The notes below the pieces were generated by a model that was given only the letters and a program-made list of their open reading frames with translations, had not been told where the DNA came from and ran no database searches. From positions 7,280,427 to 7,344,426 of the forward strand of contig OX442315.1 of NCBI GenBank assembly GCA_949358305.1: a stretch of DNA of 64,000 nt. Reading direction: 5' to 3'. Of this stretch, positions 30,276 through 42,100 are shown in pieces. Positions within the stretch are counted from its first letter, which is position 1; each line of letters starts with the position of its first letter. The DNA is from Strigamia acuminata. Lineage: Eukaryota; Arthropoda; Chilopoda; Geophilomorpha; Linotaeniidae. The position numbers and the translations under genes are program-made.

Positions 30276-30830
30276 TTAAGTAATACCTAATTTAGAACCA
30301 AGGTGTGAACCTTATGTGCTGATTTTGTTCGGATTACTTTCCTGTCTCTTTTAGTTGACATTTTGCAAATATTTTTTTTCTCACCCATTCATAGATTTAA
30401 AAAAAAGTTAGGCCCTAGACGCTAGGCTAAATCAAGATTTCTAATGATAAATTTGGAAGGATCAAATGCTTAGAATCATTTACTTTCCAAGTGAGAGTTC
30501 TTTTCATCATATGCCAATCTGTCGTCTGTTACACCTGCTACGATCTGAATTGCAGGGTAATCATCAATTGCTTGCTCCGTTATCGTTGCATCAACTTTTG
30601 TAGGCTTGTTTTTGTAGTAAATGATAACATTGGAACATTGGTAAATGCATAGGGATAATGCAATAATGGTCATTAACACACGGCTTATGCGATTAGACAA
30701 TGTTGTTTTTGGAAACAATTGGTTGTTCAAGTTTTTTTTTGCTTTGTGCACCTGGAGGAAATCTTTGGCAATTTTTTCAACTTTCCTTTTTCTCAATCTA
30801 CTTAAGTGGACCCGTTTGCAACAATGTGTG
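30170..30830 (-). repeat. Duplicate of the DEG/ENaC first-exon segment
   Basis: Collinear with 26990-27730 about 3.2 kb away, covering the intron flank, first exon and part of the upstream sequence. The copy ends near 30840. Confidence 0.75.
30484..30796 (-). pseudogene. DEG/ENaC orphan first exon (copy 3)
   Basis: It encodes RKRKVEKIAKDFLQVHK, TM1 (VLMTIIALSLCIYQC) and DYPAIQIVAG, with donor GAAA|GTAAAT in the same phase as the other two. A 12-bp deletion relative to copy 1 removes the initiator ATG, and no replacement ATG lies before TM1. No other exons of its own accompany it. Probably a dead duplicate, although it could be spliced from an upstream exon. Confidence 0.7.
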
Positions 30831-30999
30831 CGAGTTAATTCTAGTGTTATTTATTATTAAGATTTTATATTACATTTTATTTATAAACAGCGTGAGGCAC
30901 CTAATGTGACATTTCTAAATAAAAGCAAAACAAAGCATTTGGTTAATAAATGGTTCAGAGAAAATTTGTTTAGTTTTAAGATTCAAAGAGAATAATATG

Positions 31000-31505
31000 A
31001 CGGGACAGTCTTCTCCATGGCAGCCTGGGGACTGGATACCATGGGTGGGACGGGACCTCACGTAAATAATGAGGACAGGGACTCCGAATTGTTGGTTGTT
31101 GGCCTTTAATCCGTTGTCTAGGGGTCGGAGTACCCATCATCCGTGTTGGCGATGCCAAGAAGGCATGCAACACCCACAACCGACCCGTCGCACACTGGGC
31201 ATTAGCCTGTGAGTGACAAGGTCGGATAATACGTAACATTCTTACTGTACTTACCTACAGCCCATGTAGGCTCATGTAGGCTGCAACAGGCACATCGCCA
31301 TGTTACTGAGCGTCACAGTGGTTAATGCGAGGAGAGCGGAGTCAGCGCAGAGCATTGCTTCCCTGCTAAGCACATGTCTTCTCTCTGTGCTGCCTAAATT
31401 CTCTCTCTCTATGCTGCTCTCATCAGTCCTCACCACACCCTCAGCTCCCTCCTCTCCTATCAGTCCACCCCTTAGGGCCAGTGAGCAGTGTGTGGAGTAG
31501 GCCTG
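31000..31505 (-). repeat. LTR-like family A, copy B1
   Basis: Inverted relative to 41388-41787: GGATACC at the left, GTGTGTGGAGT near the right. The last 40 bp or so of the family consensus are missing where E4 begins. Confidence 0.55.
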
Positions 31506-31869
31506 TGGAGTGTTCAACTCCATTGGTCAGTTTGACAATTTTGTTTATGTACGACGCGCTGCTCCTAGCGCCCCCTGTCTTATCTTTTAATAAAATTCAG
31601 GTATGTTAATTCTTTAACTAAGATGGCCGTTCTTTTGAATACTCCAACATCACCAATATTATCCAGCTCGAGAAACACAATAATGGCGACGAGGAAGTGA
31701 CAATCTTCAACAATCCACAATACAAATGAAAATTGTGAACTTTTTCGAACTTTGGTGAGCTTTTGTCGATTTTTTTTGGACCGTTGCTGACCACGCGTTG
31801 CCACGTTAGGCCTAATTGCTTTTCTTCGATTTTTCGTGTTTGTGCTCGCTTTTACGACCGTTTGCCATC

Positions 31870-32574
31870 ATGTCGTCGTTTAAAGGCGCACCTAAAGAAT
31901 ATGACCCGGCGGATGACTGGGAGTTGTACTGCTTGCGTATGTCGAGCATTTTTAAGTGCAACAAAATCGTTGATTACGACGAAAAGGTTCATACGCTGTT
32001 AGCATACGTTGGCACGCCCACCTTTAAGCAGTTGGTTGCCCTCGCTGAACCAAAAAAGCCGGCTGAATTGAAGTACTCAGAGTTAGTTGCATTAATGCAA
32101 AAGAATTCGCGCCCAAAACCGCTTGTGCTCGCCGAGATTCGACGCTTTCACCACCGCGATCGATTGCAGGGAGAGACGGTTATGGAATATGCCCTGGCGC
32201 TACAAGAATTGGCCCAGAACTGCAAGTTTGCCAACAAGTCCGACGAGCTACGAAATCGTTTTCTGTGCGGACTCAAAAACGAGCAGATTCAGCAGGCATT
32301 GACTTTGAAGGAAAATTTGACGTTCGATGCAGCCGTAGAGTTTGCAGCGTCCGCAGATGTCTCGCGCAAAGAATTTTCCGACATTGCAGCCAAACCAGCG
32401 CCCACCGCCTTGGTGCACAAGGTGAACGACTCGAAACCACGTTACGACGGGAAGAGAAGAGGTGGTAAATACTTTACGAAGCCCACCAACATTCCCAGCC
32501 CAGCAGCAGCCGTCCAATCGAAAAGGAAATGTGCATGCGTGTTCGGCGTGTGGCAAGAACAACCATTCTCGTGA
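31870..32574 (+). pseudogene. E4 gag
   Basis: From MSSFKGAPKEYDPADDW. Capsid-like region with ETVMEYALALQELAQNC and FLCGLKNEQIQ, typical of gypsy/retrovirus-like gag. The frame is lost after KRKCAC near 32530. The zinc knuckles lie in the next frame. Confidence 0.82.
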
Positions 32575-33031
32575 GTCGTGTCGCTTCAAAGACGCCAAGT
32601 GTCATGGCTGTGGCAAGACGGGTCACATTCGTCCAGTTTGCCGCTCATTAGGCCGAGACAACGCTCCGACGCATTCAGTAGGCGTTGTGGACGATTTGAC
32701 GTTCTACCGTGTCCAGACGCAGCACAAGCAGGTGGTAAACTCGGTCCATTTGCCACGAGTGCAGCCAGTCTTCGTCACCGTGCGTATCGACGGTGTAGAC
32801 TTAGACATGGAGTTGGATACGGGTGCCAGCGCATCAATTATTTCTTTGGACATATATCTAAAAAATTTCTCTCGTTTTCCCTTACAGACCATTCCGTGCG
32901 GCATGACGACGTATACTGGACATCAGATTCTGATGGAAGGAGTGATTGAGGTTCCAGTCGTTTACAAGAACCGTAATTTCCTGTTGCCGCTCTGCATCGC
33001 ACGGGATGGTCCTGTACCGCTGTTGGGATGA
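32462..33031 (+). pseudogene. E4 zinc knuckles and aspartic protease
   Basis: Two CCHC knuckles (CSACGKNNHSRESC, CHGCGKTGHIRPVC) are followed by a retropepsin with the catalytic ELDTGASASII. The end GPVPLLG matches the conserved I/P-L-L-G at the protease C-terminus; the frame then stops at TGA. Confidence 0.85.
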
Positions 33032-33483
33032 GGTTGGCTCTGCATGTTTGGTTTGCTGTCAAAAACTGCAGAAGCTGTTGGCCGAAAATCAACAAAGTGG
33101 ACACGATTGCTCCTGAAGCCGCTGTCCTTGATGCCACCACGCAAAGGGAATTGGACGCCGTGCTGTTAAAGCATAACCACGTATTTAGAGACGAAATTGG
33201 CTGTTTAAACACTTCGCAGGCACATATCGACATCGATCCTGCTGTCCAGCCCATCTTCCTGAAGGCGTATCCAGTCCCTATCGCCATGAAGTCGCTTGTC
33301 GAGGCCGAATGGGAAAGACTCCAGTCGCTCGGCATAATTACTCCGGTCGCATCATTGCGCTGGGCGACGCCAGTTATGCATGTCAAGAAGGCAGACGGAA
33401 CAATTAAGTTGGCTGGTTGCTACAATAGAACCATCAACAAAGCCATTTGCCCCAAATTCGTACACGCTTCCTCTGTTTGCTGA
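33028..33483 (+). pseudogene. E4 reverse transcriptase N-terminus
   Basis: Contains the start of a gypsy RT: AHIDIDPAVQPIF, ERLQSLGIITPV and WATPVMHVKKADGTIKL. The following conserved D-Y-R appears as GCYNRTIN, so the D/R pair is altered. Frame shifts near 33450. Confidence 0.82.
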
Positions 33484-34903
33484 CATCACGACAAAGTTGT
33501 CTGGTGGAGAAACTTACTCCATTCTGGACATGACTTCAGCATATAACCAAATCGAATTGGACTCAGAAAGTCAAATGTGCTGTACCATTAATACTCAACT
33601 TGGTCTTTTCAGGGTCAACCGGCTTTTCTACGGTATTTCGTCCACCCCAGCTATTTTTCAGAGGGAGATGGACATCTTGACTGCCAAGATCGAAAGTACA
33701 CAGCCATTTATAGACGATTCAGCGCTTACCGGCGTGACATATGCGGTTCATCTAAAAAACTTGGACAAATTCCTGCTCACGTTTCTGAAAGCCGGGTTGA
33801 CCCTGAATCGTCGGAAGTGTCGCTTTCTCCAAAAGGTCGTACAGTTCCTTGGTTTCAACATTTCAAAGAGTGGTATTTCCCCCATCGACTCGAAACTCGC
33901 TCCCTTACGTAATTCGGACCGCCCAACCGACGTTTTGTCGTTAAAATTTTTTTTGGGCCTTGTAAATTATTATGGTCGATTCATTGCGAATCTTTCCACC
34001 CTGCTTGAGCCATTGTACCGTTTGACTCGAGATGACATCAAATGGGAATGGAAAGAAGAGCATGAGTCGGCCTGGAAAGCGGTTAAAGTCGCAGTGTCAG
34101 TTGAGTCGGCACTGGCGCATTTTGACCAATCCAAAAAGTTATATCTAACGGTTGACGCCTCTCCAGTTGGAGTTGGTGCTTTTCTCTCCCATTTAGGTTC
34201 AGATGGCGTCCACAAACCGATTGCTTTAGCCAGTTTATTGTTGTCGGCTGCGCAGAAAAACTACGCGCAAATAGAGCGTGAGAACTTGGCCATTATTTAT
34301 GGCATTCACAAGTTCCACCACTATTTGTTTGGCCGTAAATTCTTCTTGCGCACCGACCACAAACCCCTTGTTTCAATTTTTGGAGACAAGAAGGGGTGCA
34401 ACCAGGTTGTGGCAGCGAGGCTACACCGCTGGGCAGTTTTTCTCTCTGCCTACGACTACGTCATCGAGCACATGCCCGCTGCAGACAACGCTGTCGCTGA
34501 CGGCTTGTCTCGGAATCCGCAACCAGTTGTTGATGGCAAGGAGGATTTGGAAATTGGAATTAATTCGATATTTTCAGCCTCTATTACAGATTTCCCGATG
34601 TCCACCGCTTCTTTGACCGCTGCTTATGCAGCTGACGAGGTGCTGCAGTCCGTTCTGCACCACGTCCGAACGGGATGGAATCAAAATCATCAAATTTGGA
34701 TTTATATTTCAAGCATTGAGAATCGTTTTCAACTTATCAAAATTTTTTATTTTTATCTGATAGGTTGGTCATTCCTTCTGCTGTTCAGCGCTCGGTTCTC
34801 ATCGAACTCCACGCTGGTCACTACGGTGTCGTCCGTAGAAAATCGTTGGCTCGAGCCACGGCTTGGTGGCCTGGAATCGATGCAGATATCGAGCGCACAG
34901 TAA
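33380..34903 (+). pseudogene. E4 reverse transcriptase and RNase H
   Basis: In-frame RT from YTLPLFADITTKL, with the first catalytic Asp in YSILDMTSAYNQI and FIDDS at the position of the Y/F-x-D-D box. RNase H begins LTVDASPVGVGAFL and includes the conserved FFLRTDHKPL and ADGLSR. The frame drifts out of homology after about 34680, before integrase. Confidence 0.87.
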
Positions 34904-35982
34904 AAAATTGTGATGTTTGCCAGCGAAGCCTGCCCGACCCACCAAAGACTAGCACCATCAAGTGGCCTGTCCCTGATCAGGTGTGGGGTCGTGTGCACCT
35001 GGATTTCGCTGGTCCATTCGACAATTCGATGTTTTTGCTCGCTGTTGACGCCAAATCCAAATGGTGTGAGGTCTGCGCGATGTCAACAACCACCGCTGCT
35101 GCTACAATTGCTGCTGTGAAGTCGTGGTTCGAGTGCCATGGCTTGCCGCTTCATTTTCACACGGATAACGGGCCGCAGTTCACATCGCAAGAATTCCGAA
35201 ATTTTTTGGCAGTCAACGGGATCCGGCACACTCTGTCACCGCCGTACCACCCTGCTACAAATGGTGCCGTTGAAGGGTTTGTTAAAACCTTCAAGAACCA
35301 GGTAGATAAGTTGTTGGCCATTAACTTTTCGTTGTCAGCTGCAGTGTCGCATTTTTTGGCATCGTATCGCTCTACGCCGCACGCCACTACCAAAATTTCC
35401 CCTGCTTTGGAGTTTACAAATCGGGAAATGCGCTCCAGATTGCATTTGTTAAACCCGAGACTGTTACCAGACACTGGGCAAACCGAAACGCCACTCCACT
35501 TTGAGGTAAATGACTTGGTGTTCGCTCCTGATTATCGAGGCACCAAACGTTGGGTACCCGGAATTGTTCGTCGTAAAACGTCCTCTACCACGTACGACAT
35601 CGAGGTCGCATTGGACGTTGTTTGGAGCCGCCACGTGGATCAGTTGCGTCCGCGCTCGGATGGTGCCATATTGCCTCATATTGAGGGGAAGGATTGCGGA
35701 AGTTTGCTTCTTTCTTTGCTGCCCACTCCACAACCGACAGTTCCACCAGTTTCACCAGTGAATATGAACATTCCTCCGACTTTACCTGCACCACCTGCCA
35801 TACCAGCACCTACCGTTGTACCTCAAACCACTGCTCAGGTTCCTGCTCCTCAGTTACCTGCTCGTGCGCAGTCACCGCCTGCTGTCGCTGGCTCGAGTGC
35901 CACGCCTCAACTTGCTCGCAGTCCACGCCCTGTGCGTATCAAAAGACCACCGGACTTTTATGGCTATCCAGTGGACAAGTGA
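34765..35982 (+). pseudogene. E4 integrase
   Basis: HHCC zinc domain (HAGHYG, C..C in CDVCQRS) and catalytic core with HLDFAGPF, HTDNGPQF and NGAVEGFVK giving D, D and E. A C-terminal GPY/F-like region (FAPDYRGTKRWVPGIV) and a proline-rich tail follow. The core itself is uninterrupted, but translation would require the disrupted upstream frames. Confidence 0.85.
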
Positions 35983-36344
35983 ATTTTGTGTGTTATTTTT
36001 ACCGAATAATTATTATTGTAGTCATGTTTAAATTTAGCGTTTTTATTAATTCGTTTGTTACATTTGTCTAATTATTAATTGGTTTATTACCTTACTTGCT
36101 TTGCTTAAACTTAATTTGTTAGTTTATCTTTTGTAATTGGTGTTAATCCCAATTAGAAGGGATACTGGAGTGTTCAACTCCATTGGTCAGTTTGACCATT
36201 TTGTTTATGTATGACGCGCTGCTCCTAGCGCCCCCTGTCTTATCTTTTTAATAAAATTCAGTTATGTTAATTCCTTAACCAAGATGTCCGCTTCTTTGCA
36301 TACTCCAACATTATCAACATTTACCAGCTCGAGAAACACAATAA

Positions 36345-36717
36345 CACACAGGGCGGGGGCCCCATGAGTGACGTGGTCGGTCGCATCGGACGAACATTCT
36401 GTCGTACTCACCTGTACGACCCATGTAGCCGCTCATGATACTGCAGCAGTCACCTCGATCTGCCACTGAGCGTCACAGTGGTGAATGATGAGAGGAGCAG
36501 AGTCGGCAGTTGCCTTTGCCATCGTTAGGACCGTAGCAGCTGCATCTGACACGTCTTCACTCTCGGCTCCCTCAGCAACGTCTATTCTCTTACCACACCA
36601 CTCTGCTCGTACCTCCCCTGCTAGGCCAGTCCACTCCTCCTTGAGGGGGACGGCTTGGGGCCACCAGGCGGTGTGTGGAGTGCTGTAGGCCACTAGGGTG
36701 GCCAAACGGTCACAACT
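36345..36717 (-). repeat. LTR-like family A, copy B2 (partial)
   Basis: It begins mid-element (CACACAGGGC) and runs to the family end GGTCACA. The first part overlaps in content with B1 on the other side of E4. Confidence 0.55.
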
Positions 36718-37119
36718 AAGTACAGGTAATTGCGCAAACGCGACCGGTGCTTGGTTTCTAGATGGTAACCAACAGAAGAAAAAGTCAAGTGGGAACTTAG
36801 CATGATAAGAAATTGTTTATTTAACTTACATCTTTGCAACGTGCTTTTACCGCTGATCTAATAGATTTTAAAATGGCTGCCAGAAACGCGAGTTGAAATC
36901 TGGTTGAAATTCAAAGAATCCAGCCCACAGGTGGATTATGAGAATTGCTTTTTCGAGAATCCGATTCTAAAAAATATTTCTGCCAGGAAAAATCCACCTT
37001 GTTTAATAGTTCATTAGTGTGTGCATATCCATATTCTTTTTGGCTTAATTTTAATTACCTTGTGAACTTTAGCGTCGCTGTGTCTGATATGTGTAGGAAT
37101 AATGTGACCGGTATGGTCT
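36718..37119. other. No recognisable feature
   Basis: Ordinary AT-rich intergenic DNA; short ORFs here show no motif. Confidence 0.4.
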
Positions 37120-37231
37120 TACCAAAGGTAATCTTTGGATTGACTTCCATGGGAGGGACGTATACTCACGTAAATGATTGAGACAGGGACTCCGGATAGT
37201 TGAGTTTTGGCCTTTAATCATTGTCTATACT

Positions 37232-37588
37232 CCCTGGAAGCTTGGCTCCCATTGGCTTAGTCGAATTACTCAGAACTGCAGTTGAACTACTGCTACGAGG
37301 AAAAGTAGTTTCCTATGATTTTTAGTCTTTTCAAAAAAAATATAAATAATAATAATAATAACCATAACAATAATAGAAATAAAATATGTTTTCTATTTTT
37401 GAAATAAAGTTTTATGTTGTTTTTAATTAAAATGCAATTTCCAAACAATAGGAAATTAATTGCAATGTCTGTACTTCTATTTATATCTGTATGTCTGTAC
37501 GTATAATGCATTTCTGGTGTTTTGGTTCTTTTTTCTGTATCAATACACAAGTGAAATGCCTCGGCCAATGGGAGCCAAGCTTCCAGGG
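37232..37588. mobile_element. MITE family F1, copy 2
   Basis: A 23-24 bp perfect inverted repeat, CCCTGGAAGCTTGGCTCCCA and so on, bounds about 357 bp. The interior is related to 1368-1736. Confidence 0.75.
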
Positions 37589-37840
37589 ATCCTGTTGAGT
37601 GTGGAAAGAGCATAGGGGTCGGAGGCTCCCAGCTACACATGTGTGGCAGTGCTGTTAGGCACACTACACCAGCAACGGTCCCGTCACACACAGGGCTGTA
37701 ACCACATGAGAGATGTGGTTTGTTACTTCGGACGAACATTCTGCCGTATTTACTAAACTAACCCAAATGACCCATATAGCCGCTAATGGAGGCTGTAACA
37801 GGCAAATCGCCATGTCACTGAGCGTCACAGTGGTGAATGG

Positions 37841-38315
37841 TGTTGGAAAGTTGTGATACTTTGTCAATATGTTCGAGTGTTTGTGTGTGTTAGCATGAGG
37901 CATTAGATTAATTGCACATGCTTTCATACATTATGATTGATTATCGTTTGTTGCTTTGTTAAATATCCAGTTCATATTGTTAGTTTATCCTTGATTTATT
38001 TAGTTGTGACATACTGTATTGTAAATATACAACCAGTATGATTAATTGGTTATTATTGTCATTTGTGTTGGCTTGGTTTGTTTATCTGAGTCATATCCTT
38101 TGGTTATTTTCAAAGAGGACAAATCACCTTTGTTGTTATTGTATAAATGATTTGTTCTTGCTTTATTATCATTTCATGTAATCTCAGACCCATGTGGTCT
38201 AGTTCCCACTTGGTTCCTAGTTTTCAGTCATTAAAGATGGCAGCCACCTGTGCGGCATGTTTTGCAAAGTTTTCACAAGTTGTCAGGGCTCACCTCATTG
38301 CAGTAAATTCCAACA
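37841..38315. mobile_element. Solo LTR, 475 bp
   Basis: TGTTGGAA...TTCCAACA ends with a perfect 5-bp AATGG duplication (37836-37840, 38316-38320). No internal region remains, as after LTR-LTR recombination. It is unrelated to the LTRs of E1-E5. Confidence 0.85.
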
Positions 38316-38760
38316 AATGGTGAAAGAGGCAGAGTCAGCACCAGGCACGGCTGCCCTTGCTGGTGTTGGGAACTCAGTAGCACAAACTTCTACCTCTATA
38401 CCGCACGTCTTTCTTCTCTGCTCTTTCAGCAACGTCTCCCTCTCACCACACTACTCTGCTCCCTCCTTTCCTCTGGGCCAGTCCACCTCGTGAAGGGGGA
38501 CAGCCTTAGGGCCACTGGGCGGTGTGTGGAGTGACGCAAGTAACCGTGGATGTCCAAGCTGTCACAATAAATCAATTGGTCGTTGATTGGAATGAAACTT
38601 TATTGGAAAGAGTTCAAAATATACATATAATACACTAGCAGTTAATAGTAGAATATTCTGTTGATTAATGACAAAGTTTACACTCACGGACCAAGAGTAG
38701 ACGGTCAAGTGGTACATATTGATAATAAGTGCAATAAAGTAAATAATAACCGATTCATAT

Positions 38761-39139
38761 TTAAAATTTACAAAACTTTAATTTACGTAAGAAATTTTCC
38801 AGCATATGAAACAGTGCTAGAGCAGATATTCCAAGAAAAAAGCCAAAAATTGACCCAATGTCGCAAATTAATTTGACCAGTGGCACAGCCAACTGTTGTT
38901 GAATAATTTCTCTCAAGTTATTTTCAAGTTGAATTATTGTAGCTACCATATTTAATCCTTCTGTCAATTTAAAATATTTACTGAATGGTATGTGAATTGT
39001 ATATTCACACGGTGGATTGCAGCCACAGCTGTGCACAGCATCGATATTTAGATGCACATTTAGGTATGACCGGCGTGCCTTTTTGGCTTCAATCGATGTT
39101 TTACAATCAGGCAAATGTGATGAATTATAAAAAGGCAAT
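38761..39139 (-). CDS. DEG/ENaC copy 2, exon 11: module 2 end and TM2
   Basis: From a TATCAG acceptor to TAA. It completes the Arg codon started in exon 10, contains HSCGCNPPCEYTIHIPF and then VKLICDIGSIFGFFLGISAL. The GIS filter motif is conserved. The glutamate that usually follows in S-x-x-x-x-E is shifted (LFHMLE). Confidence 0.85.
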
Positions 39140-42100
39140 CTGATATAAATAGAAAAACTTAAATGACAATGGCTGTAGAATTGTAAGAATACGGCCAAAC
39201 CTGCACTGAATGTTTTCTTTCATTAGTTTGTTTTCAAAGCACTTCTCTTCGCACAAATTAAATTCAATTAATGATACACACGGATTTGTCATAGTGTTCA
39301 ATTTGCATATCTGCCATATAAGAATTTTTTTGGTACCAAATATGTTTTGGTACCAAATATGTTTTGGTACCAAATATGTTTTGGTACCAAATATGTTTTG
39401 GTACCAAATATGTTTTGGTACCAAATATGTTTTGGTACCAAATATGTTTTGGTACCAAATATGTTTTGGTACCAAATATGTTTTGGTACCAAATATGTTT
39501 TGGTACCAAATATGTTTTGGTACCAAATATGTTTTGGTACCAAATATGTTTTGGTACCAAATATGTTTTGGTACCAAATATGTTTTGGTACCAAATATGT
39601 TTTGGTACCAAATATGTTTTGGTACCAAATATGTTTTGGTACCAAATATGTTTTGGTACCAAATATGTTTTGGTACCAAATATGTTTTGGTACCAAATAT
39701 GTTTTGGTACCAATGGTATCAAAACATAATTGGTACCAATGATACCAATTAATATTTGGTACCAAAATACCAAAATAGTGTTGTTTATTTACTTTATTTT
39801 AGGATTATTAGGCTTAATAAAATCTGAGGTTTTATTAAAACCTGGTGAATTGCTTTACTTTTCCGTATCACTACACCAGTGAAAAGGCCTCAAAAGGGGG
39901 GGAGATTTTTCTTTATTCTTAAGGTCAGACAGAGTATATACTCTGTCCATGTGTAACTTGGGCCTATTTCCGATTGGCTGAGCCTTTTCACTGGTGTAGT
40001 GATACCAAAGAATAGATCAAAACACTGGCTGATATTTTGAATGCTGTCCAGACAAAACAACCAATAATAAACTTGAAAATTGTTTGCTTCTCTGGAAGAA
40101 GCAAGCAATAAACTTAATAAACAGGAATGTTGGAATAAACCAACATAAATCGTTGATTTTATGACTTCAAGATACATTTTCTTAGAAAATACAAACAACC
40201 TTACATCATTTTAATGATTAAAATCATCAAACAAATTTAAAACCACTCTGAACTATTTTTCCTGGTGGCAGCACAGAGTGAGTTATGATGCTCAGCCAAT
40301 CAGAAATATGCCCAAGTTACACTTGGACAGAGTATATTTATTTGCTTACCGTCTGTCTGCTCAGTTTTATCTTTGTAATGCAACTGCTGGGTTGATTTTC
40401 GGAAACTTTAAAGTTAATTCTTTCTTGGCTTTTCATTAAGTAAATCTATCAAAGTACAATAAGTATTCTCGTCTGGTTATTTTATTTATTGTATTGTTTT
40501 GTGAGCAGTATATGATGTGCTTATGCAGGTTCTGTAGTCTAAATTTTGAAGAATAGATAGTTTTGGAAATGGTTGGTTCAATTAGTCTACACAAACACGA
40601 ATTTGTTGAATGAAAAGTACTGAATCGGCATAGCGTTAAGCTTCAAATTGTGGGCTGGTTCATTTAAGCACAATGTGCAATAGCTTGGGCCCGTTTAAGG
40701 GCCAGGGAAAAGATATACTTTTACTAATAACATTCGAAACGTAAAATATACGTTTTATACGGTACTTTCGAACGTAGGCGCTCGGGCTGCAATTTGAAGC
40801 TTAACCTTCCCACAGCCATGACTGTTACTACACATGTGCAGCCACGGTCGGTCATTTCTGCCTTCTTTTAAAAAATCCTTCTGCGCATGTGCAAATCCTA
40901 TTTTTCCTGGTGCAATCGCATTTTTCCTGGTAAAAGCACATGTTTTAGGACTAATTTTAATACGCCACCTAGTGCAAACAGATGGCAAAGTGGTGTACGG
41001 CGCTCCCATTAAGGGTGTTTTATGTTAGAAATATTAAATTATCTTAATAATAATCAAAAAACTATTTGTAATTAGACATTATAAAATAAGAAAAAAAAGT
41101 TTTTGAGGAATAAAAGTTAACTTCATTAATTAATTTTCAGGAAAAAAAGAATTACAGTGATTTTTCCACTTCTGTATTTTTTTTGACCCACCATGGCTAT
41201 GGGAAGGTTAACAGTATTAATGTGTCAAAAATTATAAGCTTGAAGTTGTATAGAAGTTCAGAATATACTATATATTCCGAAAATCTAACGACGTCAATAC
41301 GTTTACTTTGGCTGTTAAATTATACTGTTTGTAATCAACCAAATGCAAAGAAAATAAATAAAAATCCGGATGATGAATTAGGCACAATGTGACCGCTTGG
41401 CCATCCAAAGATGACATGCATCACTACCACACACTGCCCAATGGCCCGAAGGTCACCCCTCTTCTCACAGTGAGATGACCCAGTAAGGGGAAGGAGGAAG
41501 CAGAGAAGCGTAGGGGGAGAAGAGCACCAGGTGTCAACCGATTATGCAAAGTTTTGAACTCAGCAAGAGCAGTCGTGCTCTGTGCTGACTCTGCACTTCT
41601 CTTTATTCATCACGGTGAGGCACAATGGTGAGATAGTTGATCCACCACAGACTCCATGAGCCATTACATGGGCTGTATGGGTAAGTACAGCAGAATAGTG
41701 GGTAAATGGGAGACTCCAACCCCTAGACAACGATTAATAAAGGTCAACAACCCAACAATCTGGAGTCCATTGTCTTATTTTACATGAGTGGTATCCAGTT
41801 TCCAGGCTATCATGGATAAGATTATACCCTCACAACAATATTTGATCTTGCAAGATCTCAAGTTTCACATGCACCAAATGAAACAATTGTGATGGTTTTT
41901 ATAATTTTTTTTAAACTCGAACCCTAATTTTGTGCCAAAATCAAACAACCATTTGGTTTGTTTATGCTAATTACCGAATATTGGACAAGTTGTTTTGCAT
42001 TTTCAAAGTGAACCTTGCCTGTTAATGCAGTTGCTGGATGATATTCTTTGATATCTGAAAGTGTTACAATAAATTTCAACATTAACTGCTTTCAAAATGA

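Larger units (their letters stand above)
31506..36344 (+). mobile_element. Ty3/gypsy-type LTR retrotransposon E4, degenerate
   Basis: LTRs of about 178 bp (31506-31683 and 36166-36344, TGGAGTGTTC...ACACAATAA) differ at about 15-18 sites by eye, so E4 is older than the copia elements here. The primer site TGGCGACGAGG starts at 31684. The order gag, protease, RT, RNase H, integrase is that of Ty3/gypsy. No env was found. The frame breaks three or more times and no flanking target duplication is visible. Confidence 0.9.
37120..38568 (-). repeat. LTR-like family A, copy B3, with two nested insertions
   Basis: Split by MITE F1 (37232-37588) and a solo LTR (37841-38315). It ends at TGTCACA near 38568. 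Confidence 0.5.

Noticed and set aside
36433-36705. Overlapping 67- and 90-aa ORFs on both strands
   Set aside because: Fall within the LTR-like family A repeat; no motif.
39125-39773. Several 120-184-aa ORFs on both strands with repeated GTKTYLVPKHIWYQN-type sequence
   Set aside because: The 17-bp unit of satellite S3 has no stop triplet in any frame; these are artefacts. Only the last part (39201-39310, minus) is a real exon.
39866-40011. CACTA-family transposon (CACTACACCAG...CTGGTGTAGTG)
   Set aside because: The perfect inverted repeat is explained by two partial copies of MITE F1 in opposite orientation; no CACTA-type target duplication or transposase was found.
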